In this document: positions 31,709-43,380 of the stretch, in pieces
Layout of the letters: every line of letters starts with the position of its first letter
Position numbering within the stretch: position 1 is the first letter of the stretch
NCBI GenBank assembly: GCA_946811185.2
Contig: OX328110.1
Span: forward strand, 10,644,516-10,708,515
Source of the DNA: Hippopus hippopus
Taxonomy: Eukaryota > Mollusca > Bivalvia > Cardiida > Cardiidae
Length of the DNA: 64,000 bases
Direction of reading: 5' to 3'
The notes under the pieces: model-generated
Told to the model about the DNA's origin: nothing
Seen by the model: only the letters and a program-made list of their open reading frames with translations
Databases searched by the model: none
Program-made: the position numbers and the translations under genes

Positions 31709-32155
31709 ATGTGTAAAAAATATAACTTTGTTTATAAAAGTTATATTTTTGATTCATGATTTAAAAATAAAATGATTCTTGATTCGTTGGTTGTTGTTCT
31801 ATTGGTTGTACTAGGTTGTACAATTGGTTGTGAACATGAACATAAAGGTTGTTGTACAATTGGTTGTACTATAGGTTGTTGTACAATTATTAGTTGATAA
31901 ATTGGTTGTGGACATAAAACTTGTTGGTAAATTGGTTGTGGACGTAAACCATATTCTGATTCCATTTGCCTTTTTATAAGTAACAATTCTTGTATTTCAT
32001 TTATTAAATCTTCATATTTATTTATTATTAAATTTTCATCATATAAAGGAGCAGGTTGAGGAATGGATTCCCTATTTATTATGTTTGTGGTTTTATTCAT
32101 TGGAAGCATCATCACTGTAAATATCACATTGTTTTTCTTGAACTTTTTTTAAAAT
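31709..32155 (-). repeat. Right TIR of the Polinton
   Basis: It is the inverse of 15851-16307. It matches from the inner hairpin (tataactttgtttataaaag) out to gaactttttttaaaat at 32140-32155. The AT-rich sequence outside (32156-32340) has no counterpart outside the left TIR. Confidence 0.9.
31741..32127 (-). CDS. TIR-embedded Gln/Pro-rich protein, right copy
   Basis: This is the same N-terminal ~95 residues as the left-TIR copy. The C-terminus differs because indels in the caaccaattgtac tract change the frame, so it ends TNESRIILFLNHESKI instead of NQESFYF. The conserved N-terminus on both arms may reflect TIR homogenisation more than selection. No family is recognised. Confidence 0.35.
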   Translation of the reverse strand: MIFTVMMLPMNKTTNIINRESIPQPAPLYDENLIINKYEDLINEIQELLLIKRQMESEYGLRPQPIYQQVLCPQPIYQLIIVQQPIVQPIVQQPLCSCSQPIVQPSTTNRTTTNESRIILFLNHESKI

Positions 32156-32545
32156 TTCAAAATTTTTAATCACAAAATAAAAAAAAATATATTTTTTTTT
32201 TAATAAAAATTTAATTTAATAAAAAAAAAATTAAATAAAAAATTTTAAAATAAAAAAAAAAAAAACAATTATAGAAATAAAATTTTTTATAGAAATAAAA
32301 AATTTTGAAAAAAAATTTTAATTTTGAAAAATTTAAGTTAGTTTGTTAGTTGAGATTCGTGTTTAACTAGTTAGTCGTTTAGTTGGTTTGTCTGGTTAAC
32401 TAGTTAGTCGATTAGAAATTTGTGTGGGTGGGAATGTTGAGGTGAGGGTTAGTCGGCATGAAGGGGTTTTCGGGTGAAACGGGTGTTGTGAGCGGAATCG
32501 CGTTGTGAGCGAAATCGAGTACTTATATAACTACTGGTGTCCAGT
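32156..32545. other. Extremely AT-rich flank followed by short direct repeats
   Basis: 32156-32340 is almost entirely A and T. Then 'gttaactagttagtcg'-type and 'ttgtgagcg(g)aatcg' units repeat twice each. This piece separates the right TIR from the SAM-like exon and may be residual Polinton terminus or a later insertion. Confidence 0.5.
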
Positions 32546-32592
32546 CAGTTGACAAGCTACCGATCCATATTTAATGCATTCAGTTCTCAGCT

Positions 32593-32760
32593 TCATGACG
32601 TCTGCGCCAGCACGGCATTTGTCACGCCAAGAAAATGCATCTCATGCAAGGACAGTTTGCAAACTATATCGGGCGTAATTTTCTCACGTTCAAAAGCACT
32701 TATTAGATGTTCTAAATCCAACTTATCAAGAACATATTTCATATCAGTGTGTGTTGTCAT
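32593..32760 (-). pseudogene. SAM-domain-like exon, possible 5' part of the integrase-core gene
   Basis: Read on the minus strand, 55 residues (DMKYVLDKLDLEHLISAF, then ITPDIVCKLSLHEMHFLGV) look like a SAM domain. The last helix (DVMKLRTECIKYG) continues in a different frame, so a one-base lesion lies near 32612. It is on the same strand as the integrase-core exons and immediately upstream of them if the Polinton is removed. It may therefore be the first exon of that gene. The link is an inference. Confidence 0.45.
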
Positions 32761-33059
32761 TGTTGTAACTCAAAGTTCGGTAAAATCTGAAAATCGGCTT
32801 GAAGTGTTTACGCTGAATATTTACCTGCTGTTATGGCCGTACTTAGCTGTTGTCAAACTAACAATAACAAATATGCCTCATTTCAAAACAAAATACATGT
32901 ACAGTTATCATTTATAAAGAATCATGTTAAAACCATAATACGTTTATCCTATGTACTGTAAAATATATCGAAATATGAAATCAAATGAAGTCAAACTGGG
33001 ACAGCATGATGTAATCAGAATACTGCATATCGTAATAGCGAAATATACTAACGGGATAA
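32761..33059. other. Intergenic, nothing recognised
   Basis: AT-rich sequence without coding or repeat signal. Confidence 0.4.
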
Positions 33060-33720
33060 GAAATCCACCAGTCATTTTAAATGGTTACATTAAGAAATAC
33101 AAAGACTACACCATGTTATATAATAACCACACAACGTAATAAGAAGCCTACATAAGGTGATGAGGAAACTACATGACATTACAATTAAACAACACAATGT
33201 AATAAAAAGAGCTCAGCATGATTAAGGTAAAGACTACAATGTAATCTAAAAACCACATCACGTCATATAATAAACACATAACGTATTAAGAATTTTACAT
33301 AATGTTATGAGGAAACTATATGACATTCAATTTAACCAGGTAATGTATTAAAAAGAGATCATCGTGATAAAGGAAAAGACCATAACGTAATCTCAATACC
33401 ACATCACGTCATATAATATCCCCACAAAGTAATGAAAAGACTACATAAGGTAATGAGGAAACTATATGACATAACAATTTAACACCATCACGTATTAAAA
33501 AAACACCATCATGATAAAGGAAAACACCATAACGTAATCTCAAAACCACATCACGTCATATAATATCTCCACAACGTAATAAGAAGACTACGTAAGGTAA
33601 TGAGGAAACTACATAACATAACAATTTAAGACCATAACGTAATCTAAAAACACCATCACGTAATATAAAGACCACACAACGTAATGCAAAGACCACACCT
33701 CGTAACGCATATATGAAATA
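33060..33720. repeat. Higher-order tandem repeat, ~146-bp period built of ~20-bp units
   Basis: 'cacgtcatataat' or a variant recurs at about 33110, 33254, 33403, 33547 and partially at 33652. Within each period, short units of the type 'accaYaacgtaat' repeat every ~20 bp. It is a small satellite and codes for nothing. Confidence 0.75.
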
Positions 33721-34440
33721 ATGGAATAAAAAAACGACTAGACGATCTAAAATATCACATAAAGAAATATTTTAGGACAACATAAGACAGTTATGGCGTT
33801 CCATATAACTGCATGCCAACGACAGGTTGTTCAAACGGAAATGTTCATGTACATAGTTTGTTATGCTGCGGTGTAGAAAAAGGGATGATAATAACATTGT
33901 ATATATCATGTATGTTATGTTCTATGGGCCAGTGGCCTTATTTACAAAATAAAGTAATCTGAACCTAAATCTCGTCTTACTGTGTTAGATCATAGGCTAA
34001 ATCATATCGTCCGATATTTAGCAGGATATGTAGCCTAAATGACAGGATTTTCAGCATAGAAAGAAGCAGAGGACTTAATAGACCAAGATCAGACATGTGT
34101 AGTATGACCATGGATTGATATTAGATAAAGGCTATCAGTAAATGTTCGATGTTGAGTTGCAATTGCTGATCACTTCGTAATTAAATACAAATATTATGTG
34201 GAAAAGTTGCATATATACCGGATTGCACAACAACGGACCGGAATGGACCTGACCCTTTCATTACCATAGGCAACACAAGAAGCTTTTGTGGACAGTTTAG
34301 GAAAAGATAAGGGTGTACAGAAGGGACAGTCTAACATCTGATTTACACTGTCCACTAGTTTATTCGAAACAGTTGTCAAGCTATCGAGCAATCTTTCACA
34401 TGAAATGTCTTTGTTGAAAAAATTTAGATCATTTAAGGAA
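33721..34440. other. Intergenic, nothing recognised
   Basis: No supported gene. A minus-strand frame of 90 codons at 34194-34466 has no recognisable motif. Confidence 0.4.
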
Positions 34441-34445
34441 TGAAG

Positions 34446-34562
34446 AGAACTTTTTTTTGTTTTCATGGAGGTATGAAAAAAAAAACTAATCGCACTGTAT
34501 GAAACCGCGAAGTGTGATTAGGTTTTTTTTTCATACCTCCATAAACAAAACAAAACAAATAA
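34446..34562. repeat. Long foldback hairpin with T/A-tract arms
   Basis: 'tcatggaggtatgaaaa', an A-run and 'ctaatcgcac' on one side pair with 'gtgtgattag', a T-run and 'tttcatacctccat' on the other. The arms are about 45 bp with a loop of about 15 bp. A smaller relative (tttcatggagctatgaaa) occurs at 35030-35060. Confidence 0.75.
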
Positions 34563-35439
34563 TTATCTTCATTCCTTATAATTCAATATCGCAGACAACA
34601 AATATGCACTTAAATTTTACTCTAACTCCTTTTTTTTGTAAATCCAACATTGCGTTTTTATTTAAAGTCCATTTCATTGATAATTCATAGCGCGGTAAAT
34701 CTGCTTGTTGATGAGGTAATAATGACGTATATTCATGACGTCATTATAGTATTGAACATTGGCAGATTTAGTAGATTTATTATTAGTTCAATACGCTAGA
34801 ATTAGTTGAAAATAAGTTTGTTAAGACCCAGCAAAGTGACAATGAGTTTAAGCTCTCTCTTTGAATTTACTGTTGGATATTTTTTTCAGTATTTTGAAAA
34901 AATAAATTCAGCTAGCAATCTGGACTTCGGACTCGATATAAAATCAGAACGAAAAAACATTATGAAATCTCGTATACATGTTTGTTTACATTAGTTTGAC
35001 TGCAAAAGTAGTTCCGGCACTGCTGATTTTTTTTTCATGGAGCTATGAAAAAAAAAAAAAAAAATTCAGCCAATCAGAACTCGCCAATGTTCATGAAAAA
35101 AACTAGTATTGAATTATTTAAATATTAGCGAAAGAGTTAACCCTGTCGGCACTTAAGACTAAAACAGGAGCTCTCGCGAACGGCATAGATCAAGATTAGA
35201 CCACACATAACGTGCATTCTGATCTTAGATCTCTACTGTCTGTTTGTTTAGTCAAGCCTGTAAGATAAAAATATTAATATCAGTGGAATCTATTTTCAAA
35301 CAACGACAGAAGTCGAGTTAATATTTTCGGAGTGAAAGAATTAATGGATGTGAATTCATAGAAACAAACTGTTTACCAGACAACAAAAAAATTGGACTTG
35401 TCTAGATAGAAAGCTTTTACAAACGACAAATTAGATAGA
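34563..35439. other. Intergenic with small palindromes and a degenerate hairpin MITE
   Basis: It contains the palindrome near 35030-35060 and a degenerate member of the 'gatcagactgcac' hairpin family at about 35150-35260. No gene is seen. Confidence 0.45.
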
Positions 35440-35605
35440 TAATTATATCAAATGTGACTTAATGGCAGGAATCCTCTTCAGAAGGGTTAGAAAACATACT
35501 TGGGAAAGGAGATAATGCTGGTTACCAGCATTGTAGTTTCCCGCAGTTGTTTTCAGAATCCTTCCTCTTCGGAATCGTTAAAGCACTTTTTCGTTTGTGA
35601 ACTTT
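35440..35605. repeat. Foldback hairpin element, copy 3
   Basis: 35489-35555 pairs 'gaaaacatacttgggaaagg' with 'tagtttcccgcagttgttttc' (given in part) around tgctggttaccagca. It has the same layout as copies 2 and 4. Confidence 0.65.
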
Positions 35606-35904
35606 GTTTGTTTTGGAGTCTAAAGTCGTTTTTACAGCTTAGGTCATATCACGGCAGTCATAGCACATATCCATGTGTTTCCTGGCTTTCTAACACCAGT
35701 ACTGAAACAATTTTCTTTCCAAGTCACTGACTACTTTTCTTACATGCATCACAGGAGAGCCTAAAAATCGCCGTAAAGAAAGTTCGTCTCAATTGGGTAT
35801 AGAACATGCAACCACAAGGTCACGAGTCAGATGCGCTAACCACTGAGGTCGTGTGTAACAGGGTTCTCTCTCTCTCTCTCTCCCTTTCTCCCTGATGGCT
35901 AACG

Positions 35905-36100
35905 TTCATTCAGGTTTTCCATTTTTCAAGAATAGATTAATTCCAGGTATTACGGATCTACGTCAGTCTTTTTAGGGTTCCATAATTGTTTAATCAAGGT
36001 TTATGGGACCTTAGAAAGACTGACGTAGATCCCAAAAATCTGGAATGGATAAATTCTTGGAAGGTGGAAAAAGCCTGATTGAAAGTGAACCATCAAGGAG
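35905..36100. repeat. Foldback (MITE-like) element, ~195 bp
   Basis: Arms with ttttccatttttcaagaat, ggatctacgtcagtcttt and ccataa are mirrored by ttatgg, aaagactgacgtagatcc and ttcttggaaggtggaaaa. A 5-25 bp loop lies near 35990. It is non-coding. Confidence 0.75.
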
Positions 36101-36663
36101 GAAGGGAAAGAGGGAGAGAGAGACACAGAGAAAACAAGAGCTTCGCAAAGCGGCGCATATACGCCCGAAGGGGCTTGTCAGTGAAATGGGTTAGAATCTA
36201 AAACGCCGGCAGATATCCAAACTTTAGAAGTCACATGCACAACTACCCACCATAGAGATTCATTGTGGTAAGTTAACTTATTCCAGTGACAACTGTAGGA
36301 GGAGTTGCGCACACAAGAAATTGCTAACGGACGGACGGTCGATCGGACAGACGGACCGACGGACGGACGACCGGGGTCATAACATAATACGGCCCTTCAG
36401 GCGTACAAAAAATATAGGACCTACATAGATGACACACACACACAGCGAGAGGGGGTGAGAGGGACAACAGAGTAAGAGAGGAAGAGACAAAGAGGAGGGG
36501 AGAGGGGAGGAAAAACAGAGACAGAGAGACGGTCAGACAAAAAATACAGTACATATGAAGAAGACATAAGAGAGAGAGAGGGAGAGAGAGAGAGAGAAGT
36601 TGTTAAAACTTTAAAGTGTGTAGAATGGTTCCGATATTGGTCAGCTGTGAATATATGTATATA
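36101..36663. repeat. Dispersed repeat fragments and simple repeats
   Basis: It includes a bivalve-type segment (gcaaagcggcgcatatacgc), a (ggac)n-like run at 36325-36375, and (ga)n-rich tracts at 36430-36600. No gene is seen. Confidence 0.6.
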
Positions 36664-36665
36664 TA

Positions 36666-38183
36666 TACTGAACCAAAAAAGAAACTTCCCCGGTGTTTAA
36701 GTGCAGATGTACACAAATATGAAAATCAGGATTAAACTAGATTTATATGCATTGAAAGAGTATTTTATTGCGACTTTGTGTGAAAAAAATTATTGCTGAG
36801 GGTTTATCCAAAAGTAGTGAAATGGTAGTTAAAATGCGGAAGGGGTCGCTCACCAAAATCACAAATTAATACCGGGTATGACCACCTTCAGCATGAAGGA
36901 CTGCCTAGCATCGTTGGCGCATAGAACGGATAAGTGTATTGATTTCGGCTTGTGGAATGTTGTTCCATTCCTGAATTAAGGCTTGTCTTAGCTGAATGAC
37001 GTTTGACGGTGGAATAGGGCGACGTCTAACACTCTCGTCCAAATTATCCCAAAGGTGTTCAATGGGATTCAGATCAGGGCTTTTGGCAGGCCAGTCATTA
37101 ATAAATGCAATGTTATTCGCCCTGAGGAAATTCACATTGTCCCTAGCTGTATGGCTTGTGGCATTATCATGCTGAAAAAGAGTGATATTGGCATTATTTT
37201 GAAACAGTGGGATAACGTGCCTCGCAAGAATTTCATCTCGGTAGCGTTGGGCATTCAAATTCCCTTCGATAACGACGAGATTAGTGCGAAAGCCATGTGC
37301 AATGCCCGCCCAGACCAAGACAGAACCCCCACCCCCAAAACGATCTCGTTCAAGTACGCAACAGTCGGCATAACGTTCATTTCTCCTACGGTATACTCGA
37401 ACCCTGCCATCACCTCGATGAATGGAAAACCTGGACTCGTCAGAGAAAAGAACGCCATTCCATTGTTGTCTAAGCCAGCGTTGGTGTGTACGTGCCCAAT
37501 TAACACGATTTACGCGGTGACGTCGCGTCAAAACACAACCAACGTATGGACGACGTGCACGTAGCCCACCCTTGCGCAAGCGATTGCGCACAGTTTGGGC
37601 AGATATACGGTTGGGGTGTTAGCAGCAGTGGCTGTGGCAGTTTGGAAGCAATTGCGCAGGTGAGTGTTCCGAATATAGCGGTCTTGGCCGCGCGTCGTGA
37701 CGCGAGGACGTCCACTACGTGGTCTATCTTCCGTACGCCCTGTTGCTTGAAAACGTTGCCTAAGGTGTCGAATAGCACGAGTAGAACATCCAATATTCAT
37801 AGCAACAGCATTCATCGTCATACCAGCATTAAGCATGCCAATGGCACGTTCACGTAAATTTTGCGGAATTCTAGGCATATCAAAAATAAAGAAAACTAAA
37901 AAGAATTTAATTTTTTTCAACGTCTTTTTCTTACTGACATGAAAGTCTATAAAATTAGACTGAAAGGTTTCAAAAATATACACGAATTATACTGGTCCGT
38001 GCATGCACGTGAAAATCGCTTTCAGCGGGTTTTTTCTGCAAAATGCTTTCAATCGAGTTAAAATTTGTTTTATCGGACACATAATCGTTCGCCCGAATAT
38101 ATGTAGGTCACCTGATATTTTGATTTTTTTTAATAACATTGCATTTGCACTTAAACAGGGGAAGTTTCTTTTTTGGTTCAGTA
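36666..38183. mobile_element. Tc1/mariner-type transposon with TA target duplication
   Basis: The inverted ends TACTGAACCAAAAAAGAAAC (36666 on) and GTTTCTTTTTTGGTTCAGTA (to 38183) are flanked by TA on both sides. The longer TIR includes cttcccc and ttaagtgca. It encloses a minus-strand transposase. Structurally complete, but the transposase has one frameshift. Confidence 0.9.
36905..37878 (-). pseudogene. Tc1-type transposase, one frameshift
   Basis: The N-terminal paired-type HTH (MPRIPQNLRERAIGML, then CSTRAIRHLRQRF and the GRPR hook RPRSGRPRVT) is followed by the DDE core. The core shows VLFSDESRFS, LFQHDNATSHTA and SPDLNPIEHLWD, with about 35 residues between the last Asp and Glu. A single frameshift near 37612, after the TATAANTP segment, separates the two parts. 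Otherwise the gene is full length (about 325 codons), so the copy is young. The frameshift could even be an assembly error. Confidence 0.88.
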
Positions 38184-41040
38184 TACATAAATAATAGATA
38201 AGTATGGTGTTACAGATAAAGAAACTCTAGGAATTTATCTTTGATTTAAAACCGGAAACGACATAAGGCAACGAGTAAAGATGTATCTTTAATTCAAAAT
38301 GACCTCTGGTTGGCCATTTTGGATCCGATCAGAAAGAGCGTTAACCCTTATCCTGCTAAATAACTAAAATGAAATTTTCAAGTCGATAGTAATGACCCGA
38401 ATATTGCTATTTCAAAGTTATGTTTTGGGGAATACCATCTCCTTATCGGACAGCGTAGATCAAAGATCAGACTGCACGTTCTGTGCAGTCTGATCTTGAT
38501 CTACACTGTCCGCAACAGGTCAGAGAGTCGCGCTTAGCAGCCTAGGGGTTAAGAGGAATCAGCATATTACCGAGGCACATGCATACTGGAAGTTTTATTA
38601 CATTCGAAAGAATGGTGATGAAAAAGTAGATAAAAAATGATGAAGAAGTAGATATTGAAATAGCCGGCAGTCGGCCAGTTTACTTTCAATCCGAGAAAAG
38701 TTTAAAGGAATCAACATATGACAGAGTTTCATGTATCCGAGATTCATTAAATTCCATTAATGCAAAATAAGCACCTGTGCATGAGCGTTATATGATAAGG
38801 AAAACACCAATGAAGTTTCATTGAAGTTGGTCGAACGGTTTTGCAGATATAACTGCGGATAGATGGACGATAGGACAACGCTAAAACTTTTTATCCTGTC
38901 ACCTTCTACAACACATGGATCCGTGGTGATAAGATAAACCGACTGCCTTGGTTACTGTTGCCAAGGGCTCCCAAACAACCACAGTAATTACATATACAGT
39001 ATGGTAGAGAGGCTACTAAAATCTTGCTGTCATGACAGTTTCTCTCAATAAAATTCCAGAAAAATCTTATTTCTAGATCTAACATGATTATGTTTCTGCC
39101 GATGAATTCTCGGTAAAAAAAATTAAAGATTCTTGAACTAATTTACCCAATGATATGTACAACAAGGGCGAATTACAGGGACTACGGACAATTTAACAGA
39201 TCTAGTCGTTTTAGCAAAGTTTTGTACTTCAGTAAGAAAGAATAAAACACCTCAATAAACCTTTTTTTGCCATAGAATTAAAGAATACCTATTGTTTTCA
39301 CAAGGCTAGTAAGGTCATCTCAACATCATATCCAATTTAATAACACTGAATTACAAGCATATCGAAAAGAAAATGTAGATTGTCTGATTCTACAGAGGTG
39401 TAACTTTATGAAAAATTTCAATTTCAGGTTAAGGGAAAAAGGGTTGTCTGGTGATTTTATAATGCGTTAAGTGTGCTGTTAATTAACAAACTTGTTAATA
39501 TCATTGACGGTAGTTTGTTTTATCTTATGATATACCGAAGACAACGGGTGATCAAGTTGATTTGAGCGGCAAATTGGTTGGCAATCAAACACACTTCCTA
39601 TCAATTAACAGTTTACCGACACATCCTTTGAAATGGCAGATGTGCCAATGCACTTTAATACGCCTAGTCAAGTTTATTTAATTTACATAAGTTGCCTTTC
39701 GAGCTGAACTTCCATCAGTACACCAGCACAGAACTGAAGTTCCACTTTTTCATAATTCAAATCTACCTTTAGTGAGGAATATGTAGTGAGGAATACACGT
39801 CAATATGCTTATTTAGTTTTAATCCAAGATTAAACTGCATGTTATTTGCAATCTGATCTGTATCTACACATTCAGCATATTCTTCGTGCACCAAGGGTTA
39901 AGATTAACGACAAACTGAAACATAACAAGTGCCACTTTTTGGATGTGCAAGGTTATTAAAGAAGGTTTGATAAGTAAAAGTATTTTCTTTCTATTAGTAT
40001 TTCATATAGATCTATTTATACCTTTGTTTTCCACTGTAAAAAATTTCTGTCTCTTTAGGAGGGGAAAAAAACTATAGCATTAATTAATCAATTGTGTAAT
40101 GTAGCGCTGATCAGAACTCTTTGCATTTATCCCAATTTCAGTCATTATCATAGTTCAAACTTGTATACAGTCTCTGCGTGATCTCAAGTCAGCGGTATAC
40201 GTTCGCAGAGCTCATATTTTAAACTTTTTCTTAAATTCAAACGTTTAAAACACAAAATAACTAAATACTATCGCACCCCTCTAACGTTAACAGTCGTTTA
40301 TTTGCGAGCCGAAATAGCAGACACCAAGGCTGCACATCGGGTAAAATAAATGCGAAGACCTGATTGGTCAAATATCGATTTCCAGGGATCCATGTATTGA
40401 CCAAACGACAAAGCTGTCAATCAAAAAGTAATAAGCCAATCAGCGGTCAGCATTTTTTCCCATTCAAAGCGGAAGCCGTCTCGCCGTTATCAAACCTAGA
40501 CATTCTGAATCATTAGGAGTTGGAAGTATATATAAATATGTAGTAGATATGATTTAAAAAATCTGATGAATTACATTAAAATTGATATCCATCATTTACC
40601 TTTAGATCCACGATTTCAAGACACAGAGTTATACCAGGTAAAACTATCGATGCAGATGACAACTTGAATTGAAAAGAAAGTTCTAATAATGTTTGTAAAC
40701 AAGCTTTTATATTGTCAAACATTTTCCAGAATGACAATCTTAGCTACAAATTACCGTTTCTTTGCTAAAAGAAATAGATCTATACTCATAGATCATATTC
40801 TAGACTACTGATTGGATTTTATCAAGTTCATTTATTTTTTTTCCTTTATCTTATTTTTTATTTGAGTAGACTCTATATATACTTTTTAATTCAATTTCTT
40901 CCCAAATCAAGTTAACTTGCTATCTTGAATGATAGTTATATCTGTTTTGTGTATTTTTTTTACCCAAATAATCCTTAAAAGAAATGTTAATTGAAAAAAA
41001 AAAAAAAAAAAATCACGTCAAAATAATTAATTTTCTCGAA
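38184..41040. other. Long intergenic stretch with hairpin MITE copies
   Basis: The hairpin at 38445-38510 (cgtagatcaaagatcagactg mirrored by cagtctgatcttgatctaca, each given in part) is a type common in bivalves; a degenerate copy lies at 39790-39900. Around 40370-40520 there are several attgg/ccaat strings and a tatataaata, but no following ORF. I find no supported gene in 2.8 kb. Confidence 0.5.
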
Positions 41041-41579
41041 AATAATGTTCGTCTTTGAAAGTAAAAACTAAACAGCCCCCTCCCCCCGCTTTCAAAATAC
41101 ATGTAAGATACTATGTAGGCACATTTTAGATGTTTGTTTAAATTAAAGACAAAATGTCATCTTCTTGCATTAGTAAATCATTAAAAACGTTGTTCTCATT
41201 GGTCTCTGTATTTTAAACCTTTTTTTATCAATGTAAACTTAAAGCCCGTTAAAGACGATATGCCACCCTGTGTAATACCTTCTCCCCGTTTGTTTACAAT
41301 CTTTTATTTAATCCCCCTTAAACTATTATTTATTTATCGAAAATCAAAGCGAAACCAATCAAGCTGTCTTCCTTTTAGAGATGTACAAGTGGTAATCGAA
41401 TACGGAATATGAGCACGGAATACTGTATTTTAGACCGGGGGTCGACTCAAAGGCTACGAGATTATCGATAAAGGTAATCCGCTAATTGTCCAATCTATCT
41501 ATCGTTCTTCCATCGCACCTGTATGGTTTTTACAGTTAAGTCCATCAAACCTCAAAATATTTTGAGTTGACCAAATTAA
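41041..41579. other. Intergenic, nothing recognised
   Basis: Only short C-rich and T-rich runs are visible. Confidence 0.4.
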
Positions 41580-41745
41580 AATCATTTGCAGACGACTAAT
41601 TAAATGAAGCTTAAAAGATGATTTCTGTCTTTGAAAAGATAGAAAGCATTGTGGGAAAAGTAGAGTATAATGGTTACCAGCATTTCTGTATTTTCCACAA
41701 TGTTTTCAAAGGCCTTCTCTTTTCAATTGTTAACCAGGTTTTTTT
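41580..41745. repeat. Foldback hairpin element, copy 4
   Basis: 41642-41707 pairs 'gaaagcattgtgggaaaag' with 'ttttccacaatgttttc' around tggttacca. The flanks 'atttgcagacgac' and 'tcaattgttaa' match copy 2. Confidence 0.7.
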
Positions 41746-42415
41746 TCGGCTGCTTTTGACGTGCTTCTTGGAATGAATATATTCAAATTAATAAATATTA
41801 GATGGTAATTTGAAACTGGTTCAAAATGTGAACATGTTTATTCGACGCCCTCTTTTGCGGATACATTTATTTCACCAATATGCAAGCTCCTGCAGGCCTA
41901 TTTTCGGATATACCTTTGCAAGTAATAAAATAATTACAAGCGTTGCTACCGATAATCTTTTGTCCGAGGTTCTATCGACACCACAGCAAATGGATATAAT
42001 AGGAGACATTCTTTTTCTAGAACTTAAAGGCCGAATAGCAGCCAAACAAAATGAAGGTCACTGTGTTTAAATGCATTCTATTTTAAATCATGCATTTAAA
42101 ATTATGGAAAATAATGTGAAGATGACAATCTGTTATTGTGTGCTCGGGCCAAATGTTAGTAAACTAAGTAAGAGATAGAGGGACCTGGCAACTTTTCATC
42201 TAGTTTTGAAATTAATTTCTCTACCAGCGACTAAAACTTAGACCGACCATACAGTAACAGACTTTCATCTTCACAATAATTTTTTACAATTTTAAATGGA
42301 ATGGTTTAAATCTAAATCCATTTTATCACCGGCAATGTATACATTTGGTAGCTACAACGGCTTAATTATTTATTAAATATTATTTTCAAGCGTTACGAAA
42401 TAACCCATACCTGTG
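41746..42415. other. Intergenic, no supported gene
   Basis: A plus-strand frame of 86 codons at 41810-42070 has no recognisable motif. Nothing else is seen. Confidence 0.4.
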
Positions 42416-43380
42416 ATAATAATAATAATAATCTTTATTTAACGAAGGTAGCTTGTTAAGACATCACACATAATAACAACAGCATAATGAAATACTTATT
42501 TACACCCCAACCCCCCCCCCCACACACACACATACACATGGACATACATTTTGATTACAGACTCAGAAAAATGATAGTTTTAACAAGCACATGTAGCAAC
42601 ATCACAAAAAATCATTTACAGACATCAAATAACTTTTTAGATTTCTTTTGAAGGATTCGATGTTAGTGATTGACTTGATATGCAATGGAATTGAATTCCA
42701 ATACTTCATACCGCGAATAGAGAAAGATTTTTTGATATACATGTACTCAGTTTTGGGGATGCATTGATGTGAAATTTCATTATTTGTTTCTGATCTAAGT
42801 TTGTAAAACTGATTGCTACTTAAATTTAAAAGACCTGACATGTAAGGAGGAGTTAAGCCATTTATTGTTTTATAAACCATCAAAATAGTACAGTATATGC
42901 AGCGAGTTTTAAATGATAGCCATTTTAATGAGGAAAAATTTTCCTTAGAACAGGATCTCCTGGGTTTGTTTAGAATTATCCTTGCAGCTCTTTTTTGAAT
43001 TTTTGTTATTCTACTTATAAATGCAGATTTGCAGTGACTCCATGTGATACACCCATAATCGAAATATAAGGTTATATATGAATATAAAAGATTTGACGCA
43101 TTTCTGGAGTCAGAAAGCAGTTAATTCGTTTCAGCAGATGTAATTTTGTAGATAATTTTGCACATGTTTTGTCTATATGATTCTTCCAGGACAGTGTACT
43201 GTCAATATGTATTCCCAAAAGTTTCTGTGAACTTATATTTTCTATTCTATTGCCAAGTGCTTTTAAATTAAGATTATGTATGTTTGTTTCATGTATGTTT
43301 GTGTCATGGCAGTGTCTGTTATATACAAGGCATGTTCTATGAAAAGTGACTATACTGCTTCTACGCAAAGAATCAGCTCA
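42416..43380 (-). mobile_element. 5'-truncated non-LTR retrotransposon (C-terminal RT part)
   Basis: On the minus strand the frames encode the end of an LINE reverse transcriptase: SQKLLGIHIDSTLSWKNHID, LHLLKRINCFLTPEMRQIF, then after a frameshift near 43075 YFDYGCITWSH and IQKRAARIILN. The standard tail follows (MVYKTINGLTPPYMSGLL, then KSFSIRGMKYWNSIP). It ends in an (att)n tract at 42416-42440, typical of the 3' end. The RT palm itself is missing because of 5' truncation. Confidence 0.85.

Larger units (their letters stand above)
15851..32155. mobile_element. Complete Maverick/Polinton, 16.3 kb
   Basis: It is bounded by inverted repeats of about 450 bp and carries the full Polinton set: PolB, MCP, penton, packaging ATPase, integrase with chromodomain, adenain-type protease, PLA2, fibre and several small capsid-associated proteins. 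One long minus-strand block (ATPase to PolB) and one plus-strand block (PLA2 to fibre) diverge from about 27.9 kb. PolB, MCP and integrase carry stops or frameshifts, so the copy is not autonomous. No clear 6-bp target duplication is visible: the left flank is tcactc and the right flank is ttcaaa. Confidence 0.95.

Noticed and set aside
40370..40560. Promoter with CCAAT boxes and tatataaata
   Set aside because: No gene follows; the motifs are expected by chance in AT-rich DNA.
41810..42070. 86-codon ORF
   Set aside because: No motif, no regulatory context, composition like its surroundings.
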